DNA of 8,670 nt from Nitrososphaeria archaeon (GTDB lineage: Archaea > Thermoproteota > Nitrososphaeria > JACIWG01), in contig JARVJS010000027.1 in the NCBI GenBank assembly GCA_029776125.1, positions 1 to 8,670 of the forward strand, given 5' to 3'. Below the pieces are notes generated by a model. The model saw nothing but the letters and a program-made list of their open reading frames with translations. It was not told the DNA's origin and did not search any database. Made by a program: the position numbers and the translations under genes. How positions within the stretch are numbered: the stretch's first letter is position 1; each line of letters starts with the position of its first letter. This document shows, piece by piece, positions 1 through 5,639 of this stretch.

Positions 1-988
1 CAAAATAATACTCTATTTCTTTATTATCAAATACTTTGTTTACAAATGCAAGTTTTTCTTCAGATATAAGATCTAGTTTGTTAAAAACAATAACGATATT
101 TAATGGGTCTATCTCTAGATCTAATAATATATTATATGAGGTATCAAATTTCATCTGTATTTCTTCTATAGCTTCACTTGCGTCAATTACAAGTAGTATA
201 AGGTCTGCAAACTTTAATTCCTCTAGTGTTGACTTAAATGCCTCTATCATATATGGTGGTATTTTTCTAATAAATCCTACAGTATCAGAAATGAGTATAT
301 TTTTTTCATTTAAAATTTTTCTAGTAGTTGTTCTCAAGGTTGAAAATATCTGATCTGACACATATAACGTTTCTCCTGTAAGATAATTAAATAACGAAGT
401 TTTTCCAGCACCCGTATATCCTGCTAAAGAAATCATTAATAATCCTTTTTCTTCTCTTCCTTTACGCTGGATCGTTCTTTGGCGTTTTATATCTTCTAAT
501 TTTTTATTTAAAAAATTTATTTCTCTTTTAATTTGGTTTACATAAACGTCCACTTCATACTCTCCTAGTCCATAGAAGCCAGGTTGTTCTCCCATTTTCT
601 CTAGTCTTACTTTTTCTCTAGCTCTCATAAGCTCATATTTCAATTCTGCTAACTTTATTTGTAATTTTGCCTCTAATGTTGAAGCTCTTTTGCTGAATAT
701 TTGTAAAATTAATTTTTCCCTATCTATAACCTCTTTTTTAAGAACTTTTGCAAGATTATATGCTTGGGATGTTTTTAAAGATTCATCAAAGATTATTTTA
801 TCAACTTTCTCATTCTTAATCATATTCAATAGTTCATTTAATTTACCTGCACCTAATCCATATTTTGACCTAAGCAGATATTTTTGTGTAATAATTCCAA
901 CTATTTCATATCCTGCAGTGTTAGCTAAGGCTACTGCCTCTTTAATACAATACGGGTCAGGGTATGTTACTAGAACTGCTCTTTCCAT
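1..988 (-). CDS. hflX: GTPase HflX, 3' end cut off by the window edge
   Basis: Translating the minus strand from the ATG at 988 gives 329 residues open to the left edge. The N-terminal HflX domain shows GLGAGKLNEL, then IIFDESL, then VIDREKLILQIF and the KRASTLEAKLQIKLAELKYE helix. A charged helical linker follows, and then the G domain: P-loop GYTGAGKT at 190-197, DTVGF (G3) at 235-239 and NKLD (G4) at 303-306. These are family hallmarks. HflX is a GTP-binding protein that associates with the large ribosomal subunit and, in bacteria, splits or rescues stalled ribosomes; the archaeal role is less clear. The linker reads GFYGLGEYEVD where bacterial HflX usually has a GxRGPGE-type motif. It starts 20 bp after MBF1 on the same strand, so the two are probably co-transcribed. 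AAAGGT about 10 nt upstream may be a weak Shine-Dalgarno. The C-terminal end of the G domain lies outside the window. Confidence 0.95.
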   Translation of the reverse strand, partial: MERAVLVTYPDPYCIKEAVALANTAGYEIVGIITQKYLLRSKYGLGAGKLNELLNMIKNEKVDKIIFDESLKTSQAYNLAKVLKKEVIDREKLILQIFSKRASTLEAKLQIKLAELKYELMRAREKVRLEKMGEQPGFYGLGEYEVDVYVNQIKREINFLNKKLEDIKRQRTIQRKGREEKGLLMISLAGYTGAGKTSLFNYLTGETLYVSDQIFSTLRTTTRKILNEKNILISDTVGFIRKIPPYMIEAFKSTLEELKFADLILLVIDASEAIEEIQMKFDTSYNILLDLEIDPLNIVIVFNKLDLISEEKLAFVNKVFDNKEIEYYF

Positions 989-1008
989 AGAAAATTGTAC
1001 CTTTAAAT

Positions 1009-1410
1009 TTAGTACTTTTCGACTTTTGTAAATAAATTTATCTTTAGTGCTCTCTCTATCTTTTTTCCTAAAAGAATACTAGGTTTCAACTTACCTGTCT
1101 CAATCAATTTTATAACTGATACTTTCTCATTTATCTTTTTTGCTAATGCGTCTTGTGAGAGTCCCATCTTTTCTCTAGCCTGTTTTATTAAGGTAGCAAA
1201 ATCTTGAACTATTTCTATTTCATCTTCTTCCATGGGTCTTCTAATTACAGGCGTAACTACTTTAATTTTCTTTTTATTATATGTGGTTTTATTACTAACC
1301 TCTTTATCTCCTAGTAATGCACAAGATGTACATACATTCAAAATTGAACCTTCGATTAAAACCTTTTTCCCCTTTCCCTCTATCCTCTTTCCGCAAATTT
1401 CACAGTTCAT
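1009..1410 (-). CDS. mbf1: Multiprotein bridging factor 1 (zinc ribbon plus Cro-type HTH)
   Basis: This 133-residue protein has the archaeal MBF1 layout. The N-terminal zinc ribbon has CEIC at 3-6 and CTSC at 27-30. A lysine-rich linker follows (about 40-60), and then a Cro/C1-type helix-turn-helix at about 70-125 with IKQAREKMGLSQDALAKKI and the closing helices. In eukaryotes MBF1 is a transcriptional coactivator that bridges TBP. Archaeal MBF1 has been found on ribosomes, and a translation-linked role is likely; pairing with HflX here fits that. The ATG at 1410 has no clear Shine-Dalgarno, but a TATA-like element lies about 30 bp upstream, so the mRNA is probably leaderless. All four cysteines are present. 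Function in this organism is inferred from the family. Confidence 0.95.
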   Translation of the reverse strand: MNCEICGKRIEGKGKKVLIEGSILNVCTSCALLGDKEVSNKTTYNKKKIKVVTPVIRRPMEEDEIEIVQDFATLIKQAREKMGLSQDALAKKINEKVSVIKLIETGKLKPSILLGKKIERALKINLFTKVEKY

Positions 1411-1464
1411 TAAGTATTCCCTTAAATTTTCAATTACTTATATTTTTTCAAATCCGGCCAATGA
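1411..1464. promoter_or_regulatory. Divergent promoter region between mbf1 and the PUA-domain gene
   Basis: Only 54 bp separate two divergent start codons. A single TATA-like stretch, CTTATATTT at 1437-1445 on plus (AAATATAAG on minus), lies about 24 bp before the plus-strand ATG and about 31 bp before the minus-strand ATG. Both spacings suit leaderless archaeal transcripts, and neither gene has a convincing Shine-Dalgarno. Sharing of one element by both directions is inference. Confidence 0.5.
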
Positions 1465-1959
1465 ATGTGGTTAAAGAAAAGTTATTTTATATGTAAATCT
1501 AACTCTTCAAAGATGCGTGAAATAAAAGATATCCCATTTGTGATTGATTATATATTTGGTAGGGGTGTACATAATACCCTACTTATTGATAAATTTAAAC
1601 CAATTTTCTCAAAAAGGACAGGTAAAATCAAACAACTATTTTATGATAATTTTCTATTTGGAAGTCTTCGCCCAAACGGTACAATTGCTTTAACCTCGTA
1701 TGCCTATAGTATCCTCTCGAAAAATAAGGTATTCAAAAAGAATACTGTCATTATTAAAGAGGATCAGATTGATCTAGTCAAAAATAGTTCCTCAGTCTTT
1801 GTTAAAAATGTAAAAAAGATAGAAAAGAATGTTTTCGTTGGCTCAGACGTATTTATCGTCTCCCCTAAGGGGGAATTTATTGGCATCGGAAAGGCTGTCA
1901 TCTCATATTCCCAAATTAAACATTTTAAATCAGGGCTATGTATAAAAATTAGGGGATAA
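1465..1959 (+). CDS. Stand-alone PUA-domain protein like the C-terminal region of archaeosine tRNA-guanine transglycosylase
   Basis: The 164-residue protein resembles the C-terminal part of archaeal TGT/ArcS proteins and has no TIM-barrel catalytic domain. A C2-like segment reads VIDYIFGRG at about 26-34 and IFSKRTGKIKQLF at 47-59 (family pattern: DYQFGrG then SKRTGRIR), followed by GSLRPNGTIALT. The PUA domain covers about 90-163: NTVIIKEDQIDLVKN, VFVKNV, GSDVFIVSPKGEFIGIGKAVIS and a final GLCIKIRG. PUA domains bind RNA, often the tRNA acceptor region. It may present tRNA to a separately encoded modification enzyme; this is inference. The ATG at 1465 keeps a LKKSYFICKSNSSKMREI segment that fits the family; ATG at 1513 is a possible later start. 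It lies 3 bp before NAC and is probably in one mRNA with it. Confidence 0.82.
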   Translation: MWLKKSYFICKSNSSKMREIKDIPFVIDYIFGRGVHNTLLIDKFKPIFSKRTGKIKQLFYDNFLFGSLRPNGTIALTSYAYSILSKNKVFKKNTVIIKEDQIDLVKNSSSVFVKNVKKIEKNVFVGSDVFIVSPKGEFIGIGKAVISYSQIKHFKSGLCIKIRG

Positions 1960-1962
1960 AGT

Positions 1963-2304
1963 TTGGGGTTCAGAATAAATCAAAGAGAAGCGAAAAGGTT
2001 GATGGACCGTCTAGGCTTAAACATGAAAGAAATTCCCTCAGTAAAAGAAGTTATAATACATACTGAGGAAAAAGAAATTTTAATCAAAAATCCAACTGTC
2101 TCCCAAGTGGTCGCTCAAGGCCTGCATATTTATCAAGTCATGGGCGGTATAATTGAAGAAAAACAAATTAAGAAAAATTACAGTGAAGATGACGTACTTT
2201 TAGTTGCACAACAAGCGGGTGTGTCTAAGGAAGTTGCACGAGCTGCGTTAGAGGAGACCAATGGTGATCTGGCATTGGCCATTTTGAAGTTAACCACAAA
2301 ATGA
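1963..2304 (+). CDS. nac: Nascent polypeptide-associated complex protein (archaeal alpha-NAC)
   Basis: This 113-residue protein matches archaeal NAC in length and order. A basic N-terminal helix (NQREAKRLMDRLGLNMKEI, about 6-24) precedes the NAC beta-barrel (KEVIIHTEEKEILIKNPTVS and AQGLHIYQVMGGI, about 28-63). A C-terminal UBA domain (SEDDVLLVAQQAGVSKEVA, then ALEETNGDLALAILKL, about 74-110) completes it. Archaeal NAC forms a homodimer that sits at the ribosomal exit tunnel and contacts nascent chains. The start is TTG, three bases after the stop of the PUA gene, with AGGGGAT just upstream as a likely Shine-Dalgarno. No in-frame ATG matches the family N-terminus as well. The gene converges on the DUF655 gene with 15 bp between their ends. 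Confidence 0.95.
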   Translation: MGFRINQREAKRLMDRLGLNMKEIPSVKEVIIHTEEKEILIKNPTVSQVVAQGLHIYQVMGGIIEEKQIKKNYSEDDVLLVAQQAGVSKEVARAALEETNGDLALAILKLTTK

Positions 2305-2319
2305 CCCTCTATTAAATTA

Positions 2320-2877
2320 CTACCTTTTAACAAAAAGAAATATTCTCGTATTTCCTTGAAGTTCTTCGATTATCCTTTTAGTTAAAAGTTTTGCTACATC
2401 CTTTATACCTACCCGCTTATTTATATCTTCAAAAGATGTAAATGGCCTTTTTTCTCTTTCATCTAGTATTATTTTAAGGTACGTTTTCCCAATTCCAGGG
2501 ATAAGTTCTAAACTATGTAATCTAGGTGTAACTGGTAATGCCTCATTGAAATATTTTACAAATTTTTGCTCATTTGCTAAGACGATTTTTTCGCAAACAT
2601 AAGGCAATTCACTCTTTGCATTCGGTGTTAAATCTGCATAGTTTATTCTTCCCAAAACACTAATTATCTTTTTCCTTCCCTCTTTTCCTATATAAATTCG
2701 TTCACCAATTTCAAATAGAACATTGTTCATTGCAAGAATCTCTAAAAGTATTAAATTTTCTTCACCAATTGCTTGAACCAGTGGCCCCTCTTTACCTTTT
2801 ATAACAATAGACCTGCCATTAGGTATAAAATCTAATAAATATGCATATTCTTCAAACTTTTTTTCTTTAAAGGAGAT
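2320..2877 (-). CDS. DUF655 helix-hairpin-helix protein, apparently starting at ATC
   Basis: From ATC at 2877 this is 185 residues, near the usual length of DUF655. The N-terminal part begins ISFKEKKFEEYAYLLDFIPN and continues to ELG-like FEIGERIYIGKEG (about 55-67); it matches the family (EYAYVLDFLP, then GERVYIG). RINYADLTPNAKSELPYV follows, then a helix-hairpin-helix with LHSLELIPGIGK at about 120-131, which binds nucleic acid non-specifically. The biochemical role of DUF655 is unknown; it habitually neighbours L21e and Rpo4, so RNA or ribosome work is likely. The first in-frame ATG is at 2730 and would delete 49 family-like residues. No ATG, GTG or TTG exists in frame between the upstream TGA (2884-2886) and that ATG, so ATC, placed six bases after GGTGA, is preferred. 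The product is well supported; the start is inference. Confidence 0.85.
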   Translation of the reverse strand: MSFKEKKFEEYAYLLDFIPNGRSIVIKGKEGPLVQAIGEENLILLEILAMNNVLFEIGERIYIGKEGRKKIISVLGRINYADLTPNAKSELPYVCEKIVLANEQKFVKYFNEALPVTPRLHSLELIPGIGKTYLKIILDEREKRPFTSFEDINKRVGIKDVAKLLTKRIIEELQGNTRIFLFVKR

Positions 2878-2888
2878 ACTTACTCACC
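2875..2888 (-). promoter_or_regulatory. Shine-Dalgarno and probable ATC start of the DUF655 gene
   Basis: On the minus strand GGTGA (2888-2884) is followed by exactly six bases, GTAAGT, and then ATC (2877-2875). GGTGA is the core archaeal Shine-Dalgarno. The aIF5A gene in this window has the same GGTGA, a six-base spacer and a TTG start. The element overlaps the last codons and the TAA stop (2882-2880) of the rpo4 gene, so the two are probably translationally coupled. Confidence 0.6.
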
Positions 2889-3218
2889 TTTGCTCTTTTC
2901 TTCTTTTAAGATATTTAAAATTAAATTTTTCTTCTCAGTAGAAAAAATTTTTTTCCAACCCGCTATAATTGTATTTAATTCCATAATTGACGATGGAAAT
3001 ATATTGGTAACTTCAATTGCTTCCTCCTCTGTTAATTCAACCTCTTTTACGAGCCTTTCTTTGATTCTCTTTGCAGTTTTTGAATCCACTTTAGTAAATT
3101 TTATTAGATAATCAATTGTCCTTTTTTGAATCTGATCCGCTTCCTCAACATTTACTTTTTCTAAAATCTCTTTTGCTTCTGCCATTGTTATAGGCTTTTT
3201 TATCATTTTTTTCTCCAT
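2880..3218 (-). CDS. rpo4: DNA-directed RNA polymerase subunit Rpo4 (RpoF, Rpb4 homologue)
   Basis: The 112-residue protein fits archaeal Rpo4/F. It starts with ITMAEAKEILEK (about 11-22), then DQIQKRTIDYLIKFTKV, KRIKERLV and a C-terminal HRDC-like helical part with LTEEEAIEVTNIFPSSIMEL (about 73-92). Rpo4 pairs with Rpo7 to form the polymerase stalk, which binds emerging RNA and helps open the promoter. The ATG at 3218 follows GAGAGGT with a spacing of about 9 nt; Met5 is an alternative start. L21e lies 45 bp upstream and DUF655 overlaps its end downstream, the usual archaeal gene order. Confidence 0.95.
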   Translation of the reverse strand: MEKKMIKKPITMAEAKEILEKVNVEEADQIQKRTIDYLIKFTKVDSKTAKRIKERLVKEVELTEEEAIEVTNIFPSSIMELNTIIAGWKKIFSTEKKNLILNILKEEKSKGE

Positions 3219-3263
3219 AAACTTTCTACCTCTCTATATATTAATTTGTACATTTGGATTCAA

Positions 3264-3551
3264 TTATAATTTAAATGGTTTTACATGTTCCATTCTAGCT
3301 ATTACCTTTTTAGTTTTTCCCCCATCTTTAATATTGACTAAGAGTGCTCTTCTAAATACCTTTTCGACTACACCAACTTTACCCTGATACCTACGATGTG
3401 GCATACCCTTAACAACTGAAGGATTAATCTTTATGACAACTCTGTCATTCACCTTATATTCCCTAATAATTGATGAAAGACCTGAATCTACCTTCCTATC
3501 TTTAGTTAATAAACTCCTAGTCTTTCTTCTATATCCTTTTGACCTAGGCAT
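3264..3551 (-). CDS. rpl21e: 50S ribosomal protein L21e
   Basis: The 95-residue basic protein has the L21e pattern from end to end: PRSKGYRRKTRSLLTKD at the N-terminus, then INPSVVKGMPHRRYQGKVG (about 43-61) and a final ARMEHVKPFKL. L21e is an SH3-like protein of the large subunit found in archaea and eukaryotes but not bacteria. Length and both ends match the family, and the ATG at 3551 gives the standard MPRSKG-type start. The purine-rich GCAGAGAGAGATT just upstream may act as a weak ribosome binding site. It lies 95 bp downstream of srp54 and may have its own promoter. Confidence 0.97.
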   Translation of the reverse strand: MPRSKGYRRKTRSLLTKDRKVDSGLSSIIREYKVNDRVVIKINPSVVKGMPHRRYQGKVGVVEKVFRRALLVNIKDGGKTKKVIARMEHVKPFKL

Positions 3552-3589
3552 TTTAATCTCTCTCTGCTTTCCTTAGATAAATATCTTTA

Positions 3590-3599
3590 TTTTAAAAAT
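3590..3599 (-). promoter_or_regulatory. Possible TATA box for L21e-rpo4-DUF655
   Basis: On the minus strand ATTTTTAAAA (3599-3590), followed by TAAAG, lies about 40 bp before the L21e start. It would place transcription about 15-20 nt before the ATG. Readthrough from srp54 is equally possible. Confidence 0.35.
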
Positions 3600-3646
3600 C
3601 TTTCCATTTAATACTAAAAAATATATCATGCATCTTCATCTTAACT

Positions 3647-4954
3647 CTACCTGATTATTCCCCGTAAAAATCTCCCCTTCGTCTTCTTCATCATTAATTT
3701 CATATTATTATATTGTTTCAACATTTCTTTAACCTCTTTTTCTTCAACTCCTGCTCCACGAGCTATTCTCTTTATTCTGGACGAATTTATAATTTCGGGA
3801 TCACGTCTTTCCTCCTTTGTCATAGACTGGATAATAAATCTCCATTTTTCTATTTTATCTTCAATTTCATCTAAGTTAATTGTATCAATTTCAGGCATTC
3901 CAGGAATAAGTTCCAAAATTTTCCTTATTGATCCAAACTTTTTCAATTGAAGCAGCTGATCATACAAATCATCAATGGTCATCTTACCTGACATAATTCT
4001 TCTTGCTTTAACTTCATCTGCCTCTATTTCAGCCTGTCTTACTCTTTCTAGTATTGCTTTTACATCTCCTAAACCTAATAGTCTACCAACAAAACGTTGA
4101 GGATTAAATTTTTCAATATCATCTAACCCCTCACCTGTGCTTATGAAAAGTATTTTTGCTTGTGTTGAGGCCGCCGCTGCAATTGCCCCCCCTCCTTTTG
4201 CAGCCCCATCTAATTTAGTAATAACAATTCCTCCAATTTGTGTTGCTTCATGAAATGCTTTTGCTTGAACATAGCTTTGTTGTCCAATTGTACCATCGAT
4301 AACCAAAAGAACCAGTTTCGGATTTAGATGTTCACTAATCTTTTTCATTTCATTTATAAGTTCTTTTTCCTCCTTATGTCTCCCTGCCGTATCAACAATT
4401 ATTATATTCATGCCTCTTTTTTGAAAATATTCTTTCCCTTCTAGAGCAATTTTTATAGAATCAGTTTCATTAGGTTTGCCAAAAAATTCTATTTTTGCTC
4501 TTTCACATAAAGTTTTTAGTTGTTCATAGGCTCCCGGACGAAAAGTATCTGCGCAAATAACTCCTACTTTGTATCCTTCCCTAGAAAAATATTTGCCTAA
4601 TTTGGCTGCAAAAGTTGTTTTTCCAGAACCTTGTATTCCAACTAAAAGTATTGTATTGCATTCATTTCTGGAGAAATTAATTTCCTCTCCTTCACCTAAT
4701 ACTTTAACTAATTCATTGTACAATAAATTGATGATGTAATCTCTTTTAGATAATCCCGCTGGTATATCACTTTTTAGTGCCTCTTTCTCTATTTTTGATG
4801 TAATATCTAAAACTATTTTAACATTCACATCCGCTTGAAGTAATGTTCTTTGTATATCACGTAAAAATTCTTTTACCGTTTTCTCATCTATAACATCACT
4901 ATATATTAATTTTCTTATAGCATTTCTTAATCCTTCTCTTAACTGATCAAGCAA
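3647..4954 (-). CDS. srp54: Signal recognition particle GTPase SRP54
   Basis: This 435-residue protein has the complete N-G-M layout. The N domain (1-90) contains LLQADVNVK. The G domain shows GIQGSGKTT at 106-114, ADTFRPGAYEQL at 135-146, DTAGRH at 188-193, TKLDG at 246-250 and the closing TGEGLDDIEKFNP. The methionine-containing M domain (about 300-435) has PGMPEI, RIKRIARG at 393-400 and QYNNMKLMMKK. SRP54 binds 7S RNA and signal sequences and docks with FtsY at the membrane. The start is TTG, preceded by AAAGGGGGA; it gives the family start MLDQLREGL, and no ATG or GTG lies in frame between it and the upstream stop. In the RNA-binding loop the usual RGSG is RGAG (Ala401). The 7S RNA and SRP19 genes are not in the window. 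Confidence 0.97.
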   Translation of the reverse strand: MLDQLREGLRNAIRKLIYSDVIDEKTVKEFLRDIQRTLLQADVNVKIVLDITSKIEKEALKSDIPAGLSKRDYIINLLYNELVKVLGEGEEINFSRNECNTILLVGIQGSGKTTFAAKLGKYFSREGYKVGVICADTFRPGAYEQLKTLCERAKIEFFGKPNETDSIKIALEGKEYFQKRGMNIIIVDTAGRHKEEKELINEMKKISEHLNPKLVLLVIDGTIGQQSYVQAKAFHEATQIGGIVITKLDGAAKGGGAIAAAASTQAKILFISTGEGLDDIEKFNPQRFVGRLLGLGDVKAILERVRQAEIEADEVKARRIMSGKMTIDDLYDQLLQLKKFGSIRKILELIPGMPEIDTINLDEIEDKIEKWRFIIQSMTKEERRDPEIINSSRIKRIARGAGVEEKEVKEMLKQYNNMKLMMKKTKGRFLRGIIR

Positions 4955-4956
4955 AA

Positions 4957-4989
4957 CTAATATTCCCCCTTTAAATCCTCTCTAATCAT
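4957..4989 (-). other. Possible 10-codon upstream ORF in the srp54 leader
   Basis: ATG at 4989 opens a 10-residue ORF, MIREDLKGEY, whose TAG ends two bases before the TTG start of srp54. Purine-rich GGTAGGAGG (minus strand, about 5020-5010) lies too far upstream of this ATG to be its normal Shine-Dalgarno. It could couple translation into srp54, or be chance. Nothing in the peptide is recognisable. Confidence 0.2.
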
Positions 4990-5069
4990 ACTAATTATAC
5001 GTATCTTCCTCCTACCTCTTTATTGTAATAAATGAATATATTAATTAAAAATTTTTACTGCGCATTACT

Positions 5070-5107
5070 TTTATATATTAATTTATTTCTTCCCATATGC
5101 TGGGTGA
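5070..5107 (+). promoter_or_regulatory. aIF5A promoter and Shine-Dalgarno
   Basis: TTTATATA at 5070-5077 is a consensus archaeal TATA box. Transcription would begin near 5097-5102, leaving a short leader that carries GGTGA at 5103-5107, six bases before the TTG start. On the opposite strand AATTAATATATTC (5046-5034) is a candidate TATA for srp54. The remainder of the 159-bp spacer shows nothing else clear. Confidence 0.7.
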
Positions 5108-5113
5108 ATAAAC

Positions 5114-5515
5114 TTGAGTAGGCCCACAGACTTAGGTAGCCTAAAAGAAGGTTCATACATAATTATCGATGGTGAGCCTTGTCGCATTGTAGAATATGAC
5201 AAAAGTAAGCCAGGAAAGCATGGTTCTGCAAAAGCAAGGGTTGTTGCTATAGGCGTATTTGATAATGTTAAGCGCAGTATTGTTAGTCCAGTTGACGCCA
5301 TGGTAGAGGTTCCTATTATTGATAAAAGAAATGGTCAGGTTATAGCCATCACTGGGGATTCAATACAAATAATGGATTTAGAAACATTTGAAACATTCGA
5401 AATGCCATTTCCCAAAGAAGAGGATATAAGTAAGCAGATTAGTCAAGGTGTTGAAGTAGAATACTGGAGGGTTTTAGGAAGAGTTAAGATAATGCGTGTA
5501 AAGGGGAAAGGGTAA
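5114..5515 (+). CDS. eif5A: Translation initiation factor 5A (aIF5A)
   Basis: The 133-residue protein begins [20 protein letters not shown] and has the hypusine loop [13 protein letters not shown], with Lys35 in GKHG as the residue modified to hypusine or deoxyhypusine. The N-terminal SH3-like domain spans about 1-70 and the C-terminal OB-fold about 71-133 ([30 protein letters not shown]). aIF5A binds the ribosomal E site and relieves stalling, for example on proline stretches. The start is TTG with GGTGA six bases upstream, and it gives the family-length N-terminus. It diverges from srp54 and converges on a tiny possible ORF 6 bp downstream. Deoxyhypusine synthase is not in the window. Confidence 0.97.
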   Translation: MSRPTDLGSLKEGSYIIIDGEPCRIVEYDKSKPGKHGSAKARVVAIGVFDNVKRSIVSPVDAMVEVPIIDKRNGQVIAITGDSIQIMDLETFETFEMPFPKEEDISKQISQGVEVEYWRVLGRVKIMRVKGKG

Positions 5516-5521
5516 AAGCCC

Positions 5522-5587
5522 TCATTTCTCATAATCGTCTTCATCACAAGATAGTTCAGACGGCTCTTCCTTTATTTCATCGGGCAT
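5522..5587 (-). CDS. Possible 21-residue acidic microprotein
   Basis: A minus-strand ATG at 5587 opens a 21-codon frame ending in TGA. It begins MPDEIKEEPSEL and ends with DEDDYEK; about half of the residues are Asp or Glu, and there is one Cys. I do not recognise it. Its ATG abuts an 18-bp inverted repeat, and TATTTA in the repeat's loop lies about 25 bp upstream, the right place for a leaderless promoter. In 21 codons an open frame is easily random, and acidic codons are frequent opposite some sequences, so this is only a candidate. Confidence 0.25.
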   Translation of the reverse strand: MPDEIKEEPSELSCDEDDYEK

Positions 5588-5633
5588 AATAATTACTAAA
5601 AAAAGCAAATAAATATTTTTTTAGTAATTATTA
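5587..5633. repeat. 18-bp perfect inverted repeat upstream of NAD kinase
   Basis: TAATAATTACTAAAAAAA at 5587-5604 is repeated as its exact reverse complement at 5616-5633, around an 11-base loop, GCAAATAAATA. The right arm ends 6 bp before the NAD kinase ATG. The AT-rich loop (TAAATA on plus, TATTTA on minus) sits about 25-30 bp before the NAD kinase start, where a TATA box of a leaderless mRNA belongs. It may be an operator for a dimeric regulator, a symmetric two-way promoter or an RNA hairpin. The symmetry is seen directly; the role is inferred. Confidence 0.8.
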
Positions 5634-5639
5634 ACAACC

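Noticed and set aside
36..1031. Two plus-strand open frames (36-353 and 690-1031)
   Set aside because: They lie opposite the well-supported HflX frame and their translations show no family features.
1461..1496. ATG at 1461 as the start of the PUA-domain gene
   Set aside because: That frame ends at a TAA after 11 codons; the ATG at 1465 is in frame with the protein.
2859..2872. Frameshift in the A-rich tract of the DUF655 gene as the reason for the missing start
   Set aside because: The other frames across this tract give no upstream ATG/GTG/TTG start that would read into the family sequence, and the GGTGA-to-ATC spacing needs no frameshift.
5096..5110. ATG followed by three codons and a stop (ATGCTGGGTGAATAA) before aIF5A
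   Set aside because: It overlaps the Shine-Dalgarno GGTGA and is best explained as leader sequence.
5083..5301. Minus-strand open frame opposite aIF5A
   Set aside because: It is antisense to a certain gene and has low-complexity, unrecognisable content; the same applies to frames at 1232-1474, 2890-3111 and 5621-5983.
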